A stretch of 46,014 bases of DNA from Anaerolineales bacterium (GTDB taxonomy: Bacteria; Chloroflexota; Anaerolineae; Anaerolineales; Villigracilaceae). Position 1 is the first letter of the stretch; each line of letters begins with the position of its first letter. Position numbers and translations under genes: made by a program. Where the stretch lies: positions 1 through 46,014 of the forward strand of contig JAFGMV010000082.1 in NCBI GenBank assembly GCA_016927315.1, read 5' to 3'. A model generated the notes under the pieces. The model did no database searches, was not told the DNA's origin, and saw nothing but the letters and a program-made list of their open reading frames with translations. Positions 1 to 9,526 of the stretch are shown piece after piece.

Positions 1-270
1 CAATTCGATCTTATCAACTCAAAACTCCATCCAGCTCATGCTTATACCGTTCACAAAGCAGTTCGTCCATGACTCATCTCCAGTTTTTACAAATGGATTG
101 AGCAATTTAATCACATTCTTTCAAAAAATTCATTACAAGTCTGCTAAAATAAGCACGAGGGAAGGTCGCCATTGGGAAAGCCTCGCACTTATCCCGTTTC
201 TCTTGCCTCTGGCAAGCCACACCTTGTGCGACTTTCCCTTTTTGGTTTCAGCTTGTTCGAGTTAGGGCGG

Positions 271-1083
271 TTATCCTTCAAATGGGGGCCATGGAATTTC
301 AGCTGGTCCGGCAAAGCCATGTTTTTCCTGTACAAATATACGACCATGAGATATCTGGCTGCATCCCATTTCATCGATGAAAGAGATTTGAAGAGCATTC
401 GTTGCCAGGGGTTCGAAGACAATCTCCCCCGCTTCACATCGCCAGACTTCGATGATATAGTGGTTCATATTTTCATCCTCTTCATCACCAGCCCGCAGGG
501 GGATATCCTGCCAAGACACGGTTACCACTTTATCCGAACGGGTGGCGCTGAGAACGGTTGTTGGCGGATAATATGGGGATATTGGAAGTGTGGCTGACCC
601 GGGATAAGTAACTTCTACCCCAGGCAGATTTCCATTGATATCTATCAAGTCGGCTTTGACCCAACAGGGATTGTTTCCGCCAATGGCCTGGACATAGAGC
701 CACTTGTTATTCTCTAGTCGACCGATGATTTCAAGGTTGCTGCCTTCAACAAGACCATATTTATATAGATAAGACCAGCCAGGACCATAGCGGCAGTTGG
801 CTTGCTTAAGTACTTTACCACGTAGAATTGTATAAGTTGGTACTGGGGTTTCAGTTGGGATGTTGGTGATGGCGGCTGTTGGTTGAGGTGTATAAGTTTC
901 TGTGGTTGGTAGTGGGGTAATTGTAGATGGGATATTCGTGAAAGTCGGTGTACTGATGTGTGGGGTTGCAGAAAAGGGGGGTTGTGCTGGTTCGACAATT
1001 GTAATTTGACCACAGGCAGATAATGCAGTCATCAGAACAATACTTGCTCCAAGGAATCGAATAGATAATGAATTTCTATACAT
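271..1083 (-). CDS. SH3-like domain lipoprotein
   Basis: Secreted, membrane-anchored protein of 270 residues; function unknown. The N-terminus has a short basic stretch, a hydrophobic segment and a lipobox ending LSAC (Cys24), followed by a Thr/Pro-rich linker (about residues 30-85) that should span the cell surface. Residues about 88-155 look like a bacterial SH3 domain (NCRYGPGWSYLY and the later WVKADLI), a fold often used for cell-wall or ligand binding. The C-terminal 100 residues (about 165-270) may be a fibronectin-like fold, since VVTVSWQDIPL resembles an FN3 strand. The ATG at 1083 is preceded by AAGGAG (complement 1091-1096). It lies 58 bp downstream of the MFS gene on the same strand, but a functional link is not evident. 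Confidence 0.75.
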   Translation of the reverse strand: MYRNSLSIRFLGASIVLMTALSACGQITIVEPAQPPFSATPHISTPTFTNIPSTITPLPTTETYTPQPTAAITNIPTETPVPTYTILRGKVLKQANCRYGPGWSYLYKYGLVEGSNLEIIGRLENNKWLYVQAIGGNNPCWVKADLIDINGNLPGVEVTYPGSATLPISPYYPPTTVLSATRSDKVVTVSWQDIPLRAGDEEDENMNHYIIEVWRCEAGEIVFEPLATNALQISFIDEMGCSQISHGRIFVQEKHGFAGPAEIPWPPFEG

Positions 1084-1141
1084 AATATTTCTCCTTGTTG
1101 GGTTTTCCCGTTAGGATGAACAGAAAAATGGATAAAAAACC

Positions 1142-2461
1142 TTATGCCGTCTTAGCCAGAAGTTTTTCTTCTTGGGCTGCTGGCGAGAATCGTTTTTGTT
1201 TACCGATGTGCTGGTGTAGTACATAGAATACCAGTGCAGTCAGGGCGCATAAGCAACCTCCGCCTCGCCAGAGTAAATTTGGATCCAGATTATCCAATAT
1301 TATCCCTGCGGCCAGTGGTGCGAATGTAGCGGGTAAAGCCCAACACAATCCGAAGATAGCCATATAGCGACCACGTTTATCCTCCGGGGCAAAATTAGCT
1401 GCCAGGGTCTGACTGACAGGCATAATCACCATCTCACCAATTGTGATGATGATGATTGCCAGTAGAAACCAGGAATACTGTCCGGTCCAGTTGCCCGACC
1501 AACCGCCAATCGCAAGCGGTATGTCGAATTTCAGGACAGAATTGAATCCATACATACTGAAACCGACCATATAGAATAAGGTACCCAATCCCATCATCAG
1601 GAAAGGAGACAGCTTTTTTATACGCCTGGTGATCCAAAGTTGAAGCAGGATGACCGTAATTGCGCTGGTGGTCAGGAGAAAGCCATAACCCTGGGCTGGT
1701 ATTTGGTGGTGTGTTTCAAGGAACACAGAGAGTGTGTTGTACATTTGAATATAGACCGAGCCCATCAGAGTAGCAGCAACAATGAAGGCCATAAAAGCTG
1801 CATCTGACAGCACTGTACCATAGCCTTTCAGAGATTCCAGGATGCCCTGATCTTTTTGCTTGTTATCATCCGGTGAATCAGGTTTGGTCTCAGAAATCAA
1901 AAGGAAAAAGAGTAGGGCGACAAAACAGCTGACGGTGGCATCAATGACAAAGAGCGCAAAATAGGATCGCGTGGCGACGAATCCGCCGACCGTGGGCCCG
2001 ATAATCCAGGCCATATTTGCTATCACCCTGAGGATTCCAAACCCTTCTGCGCGCTGTTTTTCCTCCAGGATATCCGCAATCATAGCCTGGTGAGCAGGGC
2101 CGCTGACGTTGGAGAGTAAACCGACCATGATTGCCAGACCGTAAATGGTCGAGATGGAATTGGCAAATGCCAGGGATAATGTGCTCAGGGCGCTGAATAC
2201 CAGACCAAAGATAATCAGGATTCGCCGGCCAAATTTGTCAGTCAGAGCTCCACCGGCCATGCTGCCAATCATTCCGAAGCCCGAAAAGATCATTAGCACT
2301 ATTCCTGCTTCTGTCATCCCGACACTGAATTTTTTGGTGATGTAAAGAGAAAAGAAGGGGAACAACATTGTGCTGCCAACCCGGTCAATGAACATAACGG
2401 CAACAACGGTCCAGAATTTCTTGGGAAATTGATTATAAATATCTCTAAATCTACCAAACAT
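1142..2461 (-). CDS. MFS drug/metabolite transporter
   Basis: Major facilitator superfamily permease of 439 residues with about 12 predicted membrane segments, acting as a proton-coupled exporter or importer in the cytoplasmic membrane. The loop between TM2 and TM3 has the MFS motif A form GGALTDKFGRR (about residues 71-81). A hydrophilic central loop (ISETKPDSPDDNKQKDQ) separates the two halves. The start ATG at 2461 has AAGGA just upstream. It is transcribed away from the MATE gene, so the 434 bp between them carries both promoters. The relation to MDR-type MFS (YfmO/MdtH-like) comes from general layout only; the substrate cannot be told. Confidence 0.8.
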   Translation of the reverse strand: MFGRFRDIYNQFPKKFWTVVAVMFIDRVGSTMLFPFFSLYITKKFSVGMTEAGIVLMIFSGFGMIGSMAGGALTDKFGRRILIIFGLVFSALSTLSLAFANSISTIYGLAIMVGLLSNVSGPAHQAMIADILEEKQRAEGFGILRVIANMAWIIGPTVGGFVATRSYFALFVIDATVSCFVALLFFLLISETKPDSPDDNKQKDQGILESLKGYGTVLSDAAFMAFIVAATLMGSVYIQMYNTLSVFLETHHQIPAQGYGFLLTTSAITVILLQLWITRRIKKLSPFLMMGLGTLFYMVGFSMYGFNSVLKFDIPLAIGGWSGNWTGQYSWFLLAIIIITIGEMVIMPVSQTLAANFAPEDKRGRYMAIFGLCWALPATFAPLAAGIILDNLDPNLLWRGGGCLCALTALVFYVLHQHIGKQKRFSPAAQEEKLLAKTA

Positions 2462-2813
2462 AGGAATTCCTTAGATTACAAGACAACAATGATAGCACAT
2501 TTGTGCTGAATCGTGTGAAATTTTCTCCCACTTGTGACTGAATTCCAAAACACAAGCGGCAATGCGGGTCTGGTAAGACGCAGAAATTCCCACTATTGCT
2601 AATAGAATTCTCACCTGTCCTGTGCCAGAAGCACAGCCGGACGATGTGCTTCTGGGAATGTGGCGCACACCTGCCGCGAGCGGGGCGGCGCCGGGGAGCG
2701 TCATCAGACTATGTTCTTCTTGCGAAGGCAATCTTCTTTTGGTTTTTGTCACTTCCTTTTCACAAAAGAGCGGATATTGTACGCCTCTGGTTTTGACCTA
2801 TGGTTTTGACCTA
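2462..2813. other. Divergent intergenic region, no convincing gene
   Basis: This stretch between the MFS and MATE genes has several overlapping short reading frames on both strands (2471-2873), none with a recognisable domain or a convincing ribosome binding site. Near its right end a 14-bp unit TGGTTTTGACCTAT occurs, once complete and once almost complete, in direct repeat at about 2788-2815, immediately before the -35 box of the MATE promoter. Confidence 0.5.
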
Positions 2814-2842
2814 TTGACAGAAGGCTTTGTGAAGACTATACT
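2814..2842 (+). promoter_or_regulatory. Sigma-70-type promoter of the MATE-lacI operon
   Basis: TTGACA (2814-2819, perfect -35) and TATACT (2837-2842, 5 of 6 at -10) are separated by exactly 17 bp. The predicted start of transcription near 2849 puts the LacI-type operator directly in the initial transcribed region. It is one of the best promoter matches in the window. Confidence 0.75.
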
Positions 2843-2851
2843 ACGCCGCGC

Positions 2852-2871
2852 AATCGATTACGTAAACGATT
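2852..2871. promoter_or_regulatory. LacI-family operator
   Basis: AATCGATTACGTAAACGATT is an almost perfect 20-bp palindrome (one symmetric mismatch pair) centred on TTACGTAA, with the AATCG/CGATT arms typical of LacI-family sites. It starts a few bases after the predicted transcription start and ends 24 bp before the MATE start codon. A LacI-type regulator is the second gene of the operon, so autoregulation by roadblock is the natural inference. Confidence 0.7.
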
Positions 2872-2895
2872 AAAAGGAATTTAAAGGATAATTTC

Positions 2896-4314
2896 ATGAA
2901 CCAGGCCGCAAAATCAAGTTTCAAATCAATCTCTCAACGGATGTTCAAAATCGCAATACCGATTGCAATCAGCGGCATTATTACCCAGATCCAGATGCTG
3001 ATCGATACAGCCTTTCTTGGCCGTTATAGTATCGCCATGGTAGATGGTTCTCTGCTCACTGGCAGTGATATTTTGTCTGCCGTTGGTAATGTATTTTTCC
3101 CCTACATCGTCTCGTTGAGTTTTATTTGGTCAATTACCACTGGAACCGTTATTCTTGTTTCGCAGCGGGTAGGTGCTAACGAACCGGAAAAAGCCCGACG
3201 ATTTGCTGAGACATCCATCAAATTCAATACATTACTATCTCTGGTGGTGTTGGGTTTCTGGTTCTTATTTGCAGAAAAGATATTTGTTTTTCTGGGGGTT
3301 CGTGAACCGATTCTAGGACTCAGCCTGAAATATATTCGCTTAATGAGTCTTGAATTGGTTTATCTGGGAGCGGCGGTTACCATCGGTGCGGTTTTCCAGG
3401 GTGCGGGTTTTACGCGGCCGGAAATGATCACCGGGATCATCCGCAGTCTGTTGAACATGCTGCTTGATTACCTGTTGATCTTCGGCCATTTTGGTTTCCC
3501 TGAAATGGGAATTGCCGGTGCAGGCCTGGCTACTGCCTTGTCGGGGGTGGTTTCTTTTATTTTGCTGTTGGTGATTTTCTTTACGCATAAAGATTTGCCA
3601 TTTCGTCCACAAGTGAGATCTGTCCTGCGTGCTCCAATCAAGGAGTATGGTACAGTATTGAAGGTAGGTTTGCCGGTGGGTGTGGAAGATGTGCTCTGGA
3701 ACTCGGGCAATTTGGTTTTGGCTTACTTCTTGAATCTGATCAACCAGGAAGCGGTTGGGATTTACCGCCTGGTTTACCAGATCGAAATTACACCAATATT
3801 TTTCTATATTGGCCTGGCGCGTGCCGTGACGACGCTTGTTGGCAATCGGACCGGGGCACGTAATATACCGGAAGCGCGCCGGGTTGGTTTGATCGGTACT
3901 TTGTACACGGCCGGATTCTGTCTGCTGTTTACCTCTTTGTTTGTGGTTTTCCCGCAGCATATCTTGAGATTATTTACAACGGATACACTCTTTATTCAAC
4001 AAGCGATCCCACTACTGGGCATTACCGCATTCACGCTTATTCCTCGCTCAATCAATATTATCAGTGGGCACGGCATCCGCGGTTATGGTGATACGATCTG
4101 GATGCTGGCTACACAAATATTTGGGATTGTCTTTATTATTTCTTTGAGCTACACGCTCATGTTCACGGTTGACCTGAAAATGATTGGTTTATTTATTGCT
4201 ATCTTCACGGACGAAATGATACGCGGGGTTATCAACACAGTCCGTTTTTATAGGGGAGAAACATCCATCTTTCACAAAGGAATAACGGCCGAACCAGCTG
4301 TAGATGCGGTATAG
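2896..4314 (+). CDS. MATE family efflux transporter
   Basis: Multidrug and toxic compound extrusion (MATE) family protein of 472 residues with about 12 membrane segments. These antiporters export cationic drugs or metabolites using Na+ or H+. The usual internal repeat can be seen: the N-terminal half starts near ISGIITQIQMLIDTAFLGRY and the second half near VGLPVGVEDVLWNSGNLV. The start ATG is preceded by AAAGGA (2882-2887). The stop TAG overlaps the ribosome binding site of the following lacI-type gene, so both are translated from one message under the operator at 2852-2871. The substrate is unknown; pairing with a LacI regulator hints at a sugar-like or nucleoside-like inducer but is not proof. 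Confidence 0.85.
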   Translation: MNQAAKSSFKSISQRMFKIAIPIAISGIITQIQMLIDTAFLGRYSIAMVDGSLLTGSDILSAVGNVFFPYIVSLSFIWSITTGTVILVSQRVGANEPEKARRFAETSIKFNTLLSLVVLGFWFLFAEKIFVFLGVREPILGLSLKYIRLMSLELVYLGAAVTIGAVFQGAGFTRPEMITGIIRSLLNMLLDYLLIFGHFGFPEMGIAGAGLATALSGVVSFILLLVIFFTHKDLPFRPQVRSVLRAPIKEYGTVLKVGLPVGVEDVLWNSGNLVLAYFLNLINQEAVGIYRLVYQIEITPIFFYIGLARAVTTLVGNRTGARNIPEARRVGLIGTLYTAGFCLLFTSLFVVFPQHILRLFTTDTLFIQQAIPLLGITAFTLIPRSINIISGHGIRGYGDTIWMLATQIFGIVFIISLSYTLMFTVDLKMIGLFIAIFTDEMIRGVINTVRFYRGETSIFHKGITAEPAVDAV

Positions 4315-4324
4315 GAGTTGTGTG

Positions 4325-5335
4325 GTGGCGACAATCAGCGATGTAGCAAACCTGGCCAGGGTCTCGACGGCAACTGTATCTCATGTGATCAACAAGACCC
4401 GCAAGGTCAATCCGGAGACAATCGAACGTGTTGAAGCGGCAATCCTGGTATTGGGATACCGGCCTAATCCCCAGGCGCGCAGCTTGAAGACCGGTCTAAG
4501 CCGGCAGATTGGCGTGTTGAACCTTTCCGATTTCGATCCTTATTTTTCGGAAGTCCTGATGGGGATTGAAGGCGCGGCCAGGGAAGCCGGTTACGGGATG
4601 CTGATCAGTCATTCCGAGTTCCATCTGGAGCGACAAATGGCTGATATGAACCTTTTGTTAGGTAATGGAGTTGATGGTCTGATTATTAATTCTCTGATTG
4701 AGGATGAAGAAATATTTGAACGTTTACGCTGTCTGCGAATTCCTTATCTGCTGCTTCAATTTTATTCACCTGATTTACCGGCCGATTGTATCCATAATGA
4801 TGACGAGCAGGCTGGTTATAACGCTACCGTATATTTATTAGGTTTGGGACATACGCGTATCGGTTGTATTTCTGGATACGCCTCTCCGACTCAATCTGCA
4901 TACAACCGTCTGTCTGGTTACCGGCGGGCACTGGAAGAGAACAATATTCCTTTTAAGATGGATTATTTTTGTATGACCTGTTATACCCTGAAGGAGGGGT
5001 ACGATAGTTTTATAAATCTGCAAAACCTGCCGGAAAAGCCAACGGCTGTAATTACTTATTCGGACCCACTGGCTATCGCAGCGATTCGAGCAGCTGTCGA
5101 TTTAGGCCTTTCGGTGCCAGGAGATATTTCGGTGATCGGGTTTGATGATATTGAGTTCGCGAATTACTCAATTCCACGCCTGACTACGATTTATCAGGAA
5201 AAGGCGTTGTTGGGACGCCTGGCTTTTGAGATGTTGATAAAACGTATTCATCAACCTGACTTACCGTTTGAGCGCAAGATATTACCTTCACATTTAGTAA
5301 TCCGGGAATCTTGTTCGCCCTTGATGGAAGAATAA
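4325..5335 (+). CDS. LacI family transcriptional regulator
   Basis: DNA-binding repressor of about 336 residues. The N-terminal helix-turn-helix (ATISDVANLARVSTATVSHV) is followed by the hinge region (RPNPQARSLKTGLSR) and a periplasmic-binding-protein-like sensor domain (about residues 60-330) with the family signature VIGFDDIEFANY near residue 272. A reading frame opens upstream at ATG 4304, but the HTH start and the AGGAG at 4313-4317, which overlaps the MATE stop codon, favour GTG 4325 (GTG 4322 is possible). It most likely binds the palindrome at 2852-2871 and represses its own operon. Confidence 0.85.
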   Translation: MATISDVANLARVSTATVSHVINKTRKVNPETIERVEAAILVLGYRPNPQARSLKTGLSRQIGVLNLSDFDPYFSEVLMGIEGAAREAGYGMLISHSEFHLERQMADMNLLLGNGVDGLIINSLIEDEEIFERLRCLRIPYLLLQFYSPDLPADCIHNDDEQAGYNATVYLLGLGHTRIGCISGYASPTQSAYNRLSGYRRALEENNIPFKMDYFCMTCYTLKEGYDSFINLQNLPEKPTAVITYSDPLAIAAIRAAVDLGLSVPGDISVIGFDDIEFANYSIPRLTTIYQEKALLGRLAFEMLIKRIHQPDLPFERKILPSHLVIRESCSPLMEE

Positions 5336-5379
5336 TGAATAAGGAACATCATGAGATGAGTTATCAGGATGCATTTTTT

Positions 5380-6591
5380 TTAACCAGTTCTTTTTATTGA
5401 TCGCCTGCGCCGTAGGTCCTTGGCCGTTATTGGTTTACGAGATTGGCGTGGTGGAGGTGGGGGAGCTTCGACGCTGTAGTCAAAGCTTTCCATCTGTTCA
5501 CGTGGTAATTTTTGCTTCATGATCTTTTCCAACTTCCGAACCATGTCTGCGTCATCGGGTGTTACCAGGGTAAACGCATCGCCTGTGCGTTTAGCGCGTC
5601 CGGTCCGGCCGATACGGTGGATATATGCGTCGGGGGTATCTGGCATATCAAAATTGATCACATGGGATATGTTTTCGATATCCAACCCGCGGGCCGCAAT
5701 ATCTGTGGCGACCATGATTTGGAATTTGCCCTCTTTGAATCCATTCAAAGCATTTTGACGCTGTCCCTGGGTGCGGTCGCTATGCAGGCTGGTAACCTTG
5801 AACCCTTTTTCGTCAATCTTCCGAGCCAGATTGCGGGCGCGATGGCGTGTGCGTGTAAAGATAAGCACGGAATCTGTATCAGTCCTTTTGAGCATTTCCA
5901 GAATAAGTTTGTATTTCAGGTGTCTTGGCACAGGATACAGTGCATGTGTTACCGTGTGGGCTGGGCGGCTGATATCAACCAAAATGCGTTTTGGTTCATT
6001 AAGCGTTTGGGCTGCCAGTTCCTCAATCTCGCTCGGGAAAGTAGCCGAAAATAACATAGTCTGCCGTTCGGTTGGTATGTGTTTTAACAAACGCCTGACA
6101 TCAGGCAGAAATCCCATATCTAGCATTCGGTCAGCTTCATCCAAGACAAGAAACTCGATAGTACTAAGTTTCGCATATCCTTTTGAGATCAGATCCAACA
6201 GGCGACCGGGACAGGCTACCAGGATTTCTGTTCCTTTGTTGAGCGCCAATATCTGTGGGGCGGCATTGACGCCGCCATAGATGGTCGCACTCCGTAATCC
6301 AGTGCCCTTTCCTAGAGTCTGAACAACTGAATGGATCTGCTCGGCCAATTCTCGCGTTGGGGTAACAATCAGGGCTCGCGCCTGGTGGCGAGGACCGCTT
6401 AAAAGATTATTCAAAATCGGGAGTATAAAAGCGGCCGTTTTACCGGTGCCGGTTTGGGCAGTGCCAATCAAGTCGTGTCCAGCCATGGCAGTTGGAATGG
6501 CCTGTTTCTGTATAGGAGTTGGAGTTTGATAACCTGCCTGCCCGATGCCTGCCTGCAGGCGAGCATCCAGGTTGAACTGCTTGAAGTTCAC
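5380..6591 (-). CDS. DEAD-box ATP-dependent RNA helicase
   Basis: RNA helicase of 403 residues, RhlE-like in size and layout, which unwinds RNA duplexes in ribosome assembly or mRNA decay. All core motifs are visible in order: Q motif (PTPIQKQAIP), motif I AQTGTGKT, motif Ia PTRELAEQ, motif II DEAD, motif III SAT, and in the second RecA domain TDIAARGLDIE and HRIGRTGR. The C-terminus is a short basic tail rich in Arg and Pro, common in cold-adapted helicases. The start is GTG at 6591 with AAGGAA upstream. It converges with the lacI gene; the short gap (5336-5379) has no clear hairpin. Confidence 0.9.
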   Translation of the reverse strand: MNFKQFNLDARLQAGIGQAGYQTPTPIQKQAIPTAMAGHDLIGTAQTGTGKTAAFILPILNNLLSGPRHQARALIVTPTRELAEQIHSVVQTLGKGTGLRSATIYGGVNAAPQILALNKGTEILVACPGRLLDLISKGYAKLSTIEFLVLDEADRMLDMGFLPDVRRLLKHIPTERQTMLFSATFPSEIEELAAQTLNEPKRILVDISRPAHTVTHALYPVPRHLKYKLILEMLKRTDTDSVLIFTRTRHRARNLARKIDEKGFKVTSLHSDRTQGQRQNALNGFKEGKFQIMVATDIAARGLDIENISHVINFDMPDTPDAYIHRIGRTGRAKRTGDAFTLVTPDDADMVRKLEKIMKQKLPREQMESFDYSVEAPPPPPRQSRKPITAKDLRRRRSIKRTG

Positions 6592-6744
6592 GTAAAATTC
6601 CTTTTCTTCAGAAGTCGAGCGTGGTTTGGGGGAAACGGAGCAAAGACTGCTGATGGTATTGATTTAGCAGACTGTACGATAACCGATTGCAGAACGACTG
6701 TCAAGGATGGAGTTGACAGGATGGTAATCATTCTTCTCGGAGTT

Positions 6745-9465
6745 TCATCCTGTATTCTTTAAACCAGCCGCAATTCCGTTAATTGTCAAGAAAACCACTT
6801 CTCGTAGGGCTTTGGCCTCAGGTCCTTTTTGATCTGGAAGGGCGCGCAGTCTGCGAAGCATATCAACCTGAATGTAATTCAGGGGATCTATGTATGGATT
6901 TCGGAGTTGAATTGCGTTTTGTGTAACCGGTTCTAATTCCAACAGGTTTTGGTGTCCGTTGATTGTGAGAATGGCTGCACGGGTGCGTTCATGTTCATCC
7001 CGGATGAGCCGGAATATTTTACCGGCTGAATCCTGATCCTGGACCAGATCAACGTAAAGCCTGGCGATGTCCAGGTCGGCTTTCAATAAGGAGACTTCCG
7101 TGTTGTCCAGCATGGTTTTGAAAAAGGGCCAATTGACATACATTTCCTGCAGCAGCTCAATATCCCGATAGGCTGACAGACCGGTTCCCAGGCTGTACCA
7201 CCCCGGCAGGTTGAAGCGTGACTGCATCCATGAGAATACCCATGGAATAGCGCGGATTTTAGTGACAGCAGGCTCTTCAGTACGAGCAGCCGGGCGTGAA
7301 CCGATGTGTAACCGTTTGATCTCATCCAGAGGGGTGGCCTGCTGCCAGAATTCAAAAAAACCAGGAGTTTCGTAAACCAGTTCTCGATAGGATGCCTGGC
7401 TGATTCGAGCCATGTCTTCAACAATGATTCGCCATGTGTCAGGGATTATGGTTTGTTTTCGTTTCAAAGGGGCAGATGCCAGCAGGACAGCCGAAGTGAC
7501 TTGTTCCAGATGCCGATGGGCCAGGACAGGGTTGGCATAGCGGGAGGCAATTACCTCTCCCTGTTCGGTTACGCGGAAGCGTCCATTGATACTACCTTGA
7601 GGTTGGGCCTGGATGGCTCGATTGGCGGGGCCCCCGCCTCGAGCGATCGTCCCACCGCGTCCATGAAAGATCGTCAGGGTGATACCGTGTTCCCTGGCGA
7701 CATGTGTGATTTGTTCCTGGGCCTGATACAGTGCCCAGTTGGCCATAAGAAAGCCTCCATCCTTGTTACTGTCAGAATAGCCAATCATTACGGTTTGCTG
7801 GTTGTTGCAGGTCCTTAAATGTTCGCGGTAGATTGGATTGGTAAAAAGTGTTGTCAGTATCTGCGGCGCTTCCGTCAGATCGGTAATGGTTTCAAAGAGT
7901 GGTGTAATATCCAGTCCACAGTCGCAGGCTGCCCAACGTGAAAGCAGCAGAACGGTTAAAATATCGGCTGCAGAGCGGGTCATAGAGATGATGAATGGCC
8001 CCAATAGTTCAGCACCATATACTTCACAGACACGACCGATCAACTGGAACATTGCCCAGGTTTCAGAGGTTTCTTCGGTAACGCCGGGGTGTTCGGATAG
8101 GTGGGGAAATTCTTCAGACAGCATTTTTGCAAGCAGAACCAGGCGGGCAGATATCGACAGTTGATCGAAATTAGGCTCAACCCGGAGCGCCCGTAGAATT
8201 TCAGCCAGGGTTGCGTTCAAACGCCCAGATTCTTCGCGCAGATCCAGCCTGACAGCTTGAAGACCAAATATTTTCATCTGGTAGAGAAGGGTTTCTAATG
8301 TATAACTCCAGAGGGCTTTTGGAGTAATTTTTTCAATGATTTCGATAGGTTCGATGAGGTCCTGCAGCTGCAAATGAGCATGCTGAGAGGTGCGACTGAG
8401 TAAGTGGGATTTCATGTCCTCCTGCGAGGCTTCTGCCAGATAGGCTGAGAGCAGCGCGAGTACCAGCCGGAAGGGTTCATTGACATAGCGCTTGTCAATA
8501 TAGGCCACGCGATTCGGAAATGGACGCCGGGCTTCAATCCATTCTGACAGCGCACGTGGGGGAGGTATCCGGCGGGCGCTGAGACTCAGGCGGCGAGCAA
8601 GCGCTGAGAGATTCTTACGATGATTTTCAACAGCCAATCCACGATGCAGGCGCAGGGTTTCCGCGGTGATCTCGGTGGTTACGTTTGGGTTTCCGTCCCT
8701 GTCTCCACCCATCCAGGAGGCCATACTCCACCAGGTATGTTTTGGCTTTAATCCCGGGTAATGCTTGTCGAGTGCCTGCTGAAGATCTTTATAAATCATG
8801 GGCAGCGTTTGCCAGAAGATTTCATCCACAAAATACAAGCCTGTGCGTACTTCGTCTGTGGCAGCCGGCTTGATCGTGCGAGTGCGTTCAGTCAACCAGA
8901 GACCAGTGATTTCTGCGTATAAAGAGGTAGTGCAGGTATCGACTTCGCGCTGTGAATGATACTTTAACCCCATTTTTCTAAGCAGCTGTCCAATGCGCTG
9001 AAGTTTGGAGAGTATCGAACGGCGCCGGGCTTCTGTTGGATGGGCAGTCAGAACGAGTTCGATGGAAAGCGAATCGAGTATCTCGGACATCTCGTCCTGC
9101 GTAATGTCATGGTCCTTCAGAATCTGGATCGCTTCACCAATTGACTCGCTGATCGGTTCCGGATAACAACCATCAAGTCGCTGGTGGAGTAGATTGACAC
9201 GCTGATTCTCTTCTGCAAGATTGACCAGGTCAAAATAGGTTGCGAAAGCGGCCGCGACGGCGCGGGCCGAATCAGGATCGAGATTCGAGACCTCGTCTTT
9301 TAAAATACCAGCAGCAGATTGATCTCCCGATCGGCGAGTTTTAGCAGCCCGGCGGATACGTTCAACAAATTCAAATATTTGTGGCGATTCGAGCTCCGAA
9401 ATTACCTTCCCTAGCAGGTTGCCAAGTAGGTGAATGGCCTGGGAGATATCCATTTGCGTATTCAT
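6745..9465 (-). CDS. ppc: Phosphoenolpyruvate carboxylase
   Basis: Forms oxaloacetate from PEP and bicarbonate, refilling the TCA cycle and supplying aspartate-family precursors. At 906 residues it has the normal length of bacterial PEPC. The active-site segment VLTAHPTEARRRS places the catalytic His at residue 142. The signature GYSDSNKDGG and the glycine-rich FHGRGGTIARGGGPAN, which holds the second key Arg, are present, as is the C-terminal LTINGIAAGLKNTG that closes the catalytic site. The start ATG at 9465 gives the expected N-terminus; no stronger alternative is seen. It stands as a single gene, 153 bp from the helicase. Confidence 0.95.
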   Translation of the reverse strand: MNTQMDISQAIHLLGNLLGKVISELESPQIFEFVERIRRAAKTRRSGDQSAAGILKDEVSNLDPDSARAVAAAFATYFDLVNLAEENQRVNLLHQRLDGCYPEPISESIGEAIQILKDHDITQDEMSEILDSLSIELVLTAHPTEARRRSILSKLQRIGQLLRKMGLKYHSQREVDTCTTSLYAEITGLWLTERTRTIKPAATDEVRTGLYFVDEIFWQTLPMIYKDLQQALDKHYPGLKPKHTWWSMASWMGGDRDGNPNVTTEITAETLRLHRGLAVENHRKNLSALARRLSLSARRIPPPRALSEWIEARRPFPNRVAYIDKRYVNEPFRLVLALLSAYLAEASQEDMKSHLLSRTSQHAHLQLQDLIEPIEIIEKITPKALWSYTLETLLYQMKIFGLQAVRLDLREESGRLNATLAEILRALRVEPNFDQLSISARLVLLAKMLSEEFPHLSEHPGVTEETSETWAMFQLIGRVCEVYGAELLGPFIISMTRSAADILTVLLLSRWAACDCGLDITPLFETITDLTEAPQILTTLFTNPIYREHLRTCNNQQTVMIGYSDSNKDGGFLMANWALYQAQEQITHVAREHGITLTIFHGRGGTIARGGGPANRAIQAQPQGSINGRFRVTEQGEVIASRYANPVLAHRHLEQVTSAVLLASAPLKRKQTIIPDTWRIIVEDMARISQASYRELVYETPGFFEFWQQATPLDEIKRLHIGSRPAARTEEPAVTKIRAIPWVFSWMQSRFNLPGWYSLGTGLSAYRDIELLQEMYVNWPFFKTMLDNTEVSLLKADLDIARLYVDLVQDQDSAGKIFRLIRDEHERTRAAILTINGHQNLLELEPVTQNAIQLRNPYIDPLNYIQVDMLRRLRALPDQKGPEAKALREVVFLTINGIAAGLKNTG

Positions 9466-9526
9466 GGCCTAAGTATAGCGGAAAGCCGGTTATTGTTCTA
9501 GAATAAGTCATATAACGAATAGAACC

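Noticed and set aside
172..597. 141-residue plus-strand frame at the left edge
   Set aside because: It overlaps the SH3-like lipoprotein gene antisense and has no domain; bases 1-270 hold no supported feature.
3340..3960. 206-residue minus-strand frame inside the MATE gene, and similar long antisense frames in the ABC permease, xdhD and dead-box genes
   Set aside because: Composition (many Gln, His, Arg) and full overlap with well-supported genes mark them as shadows.
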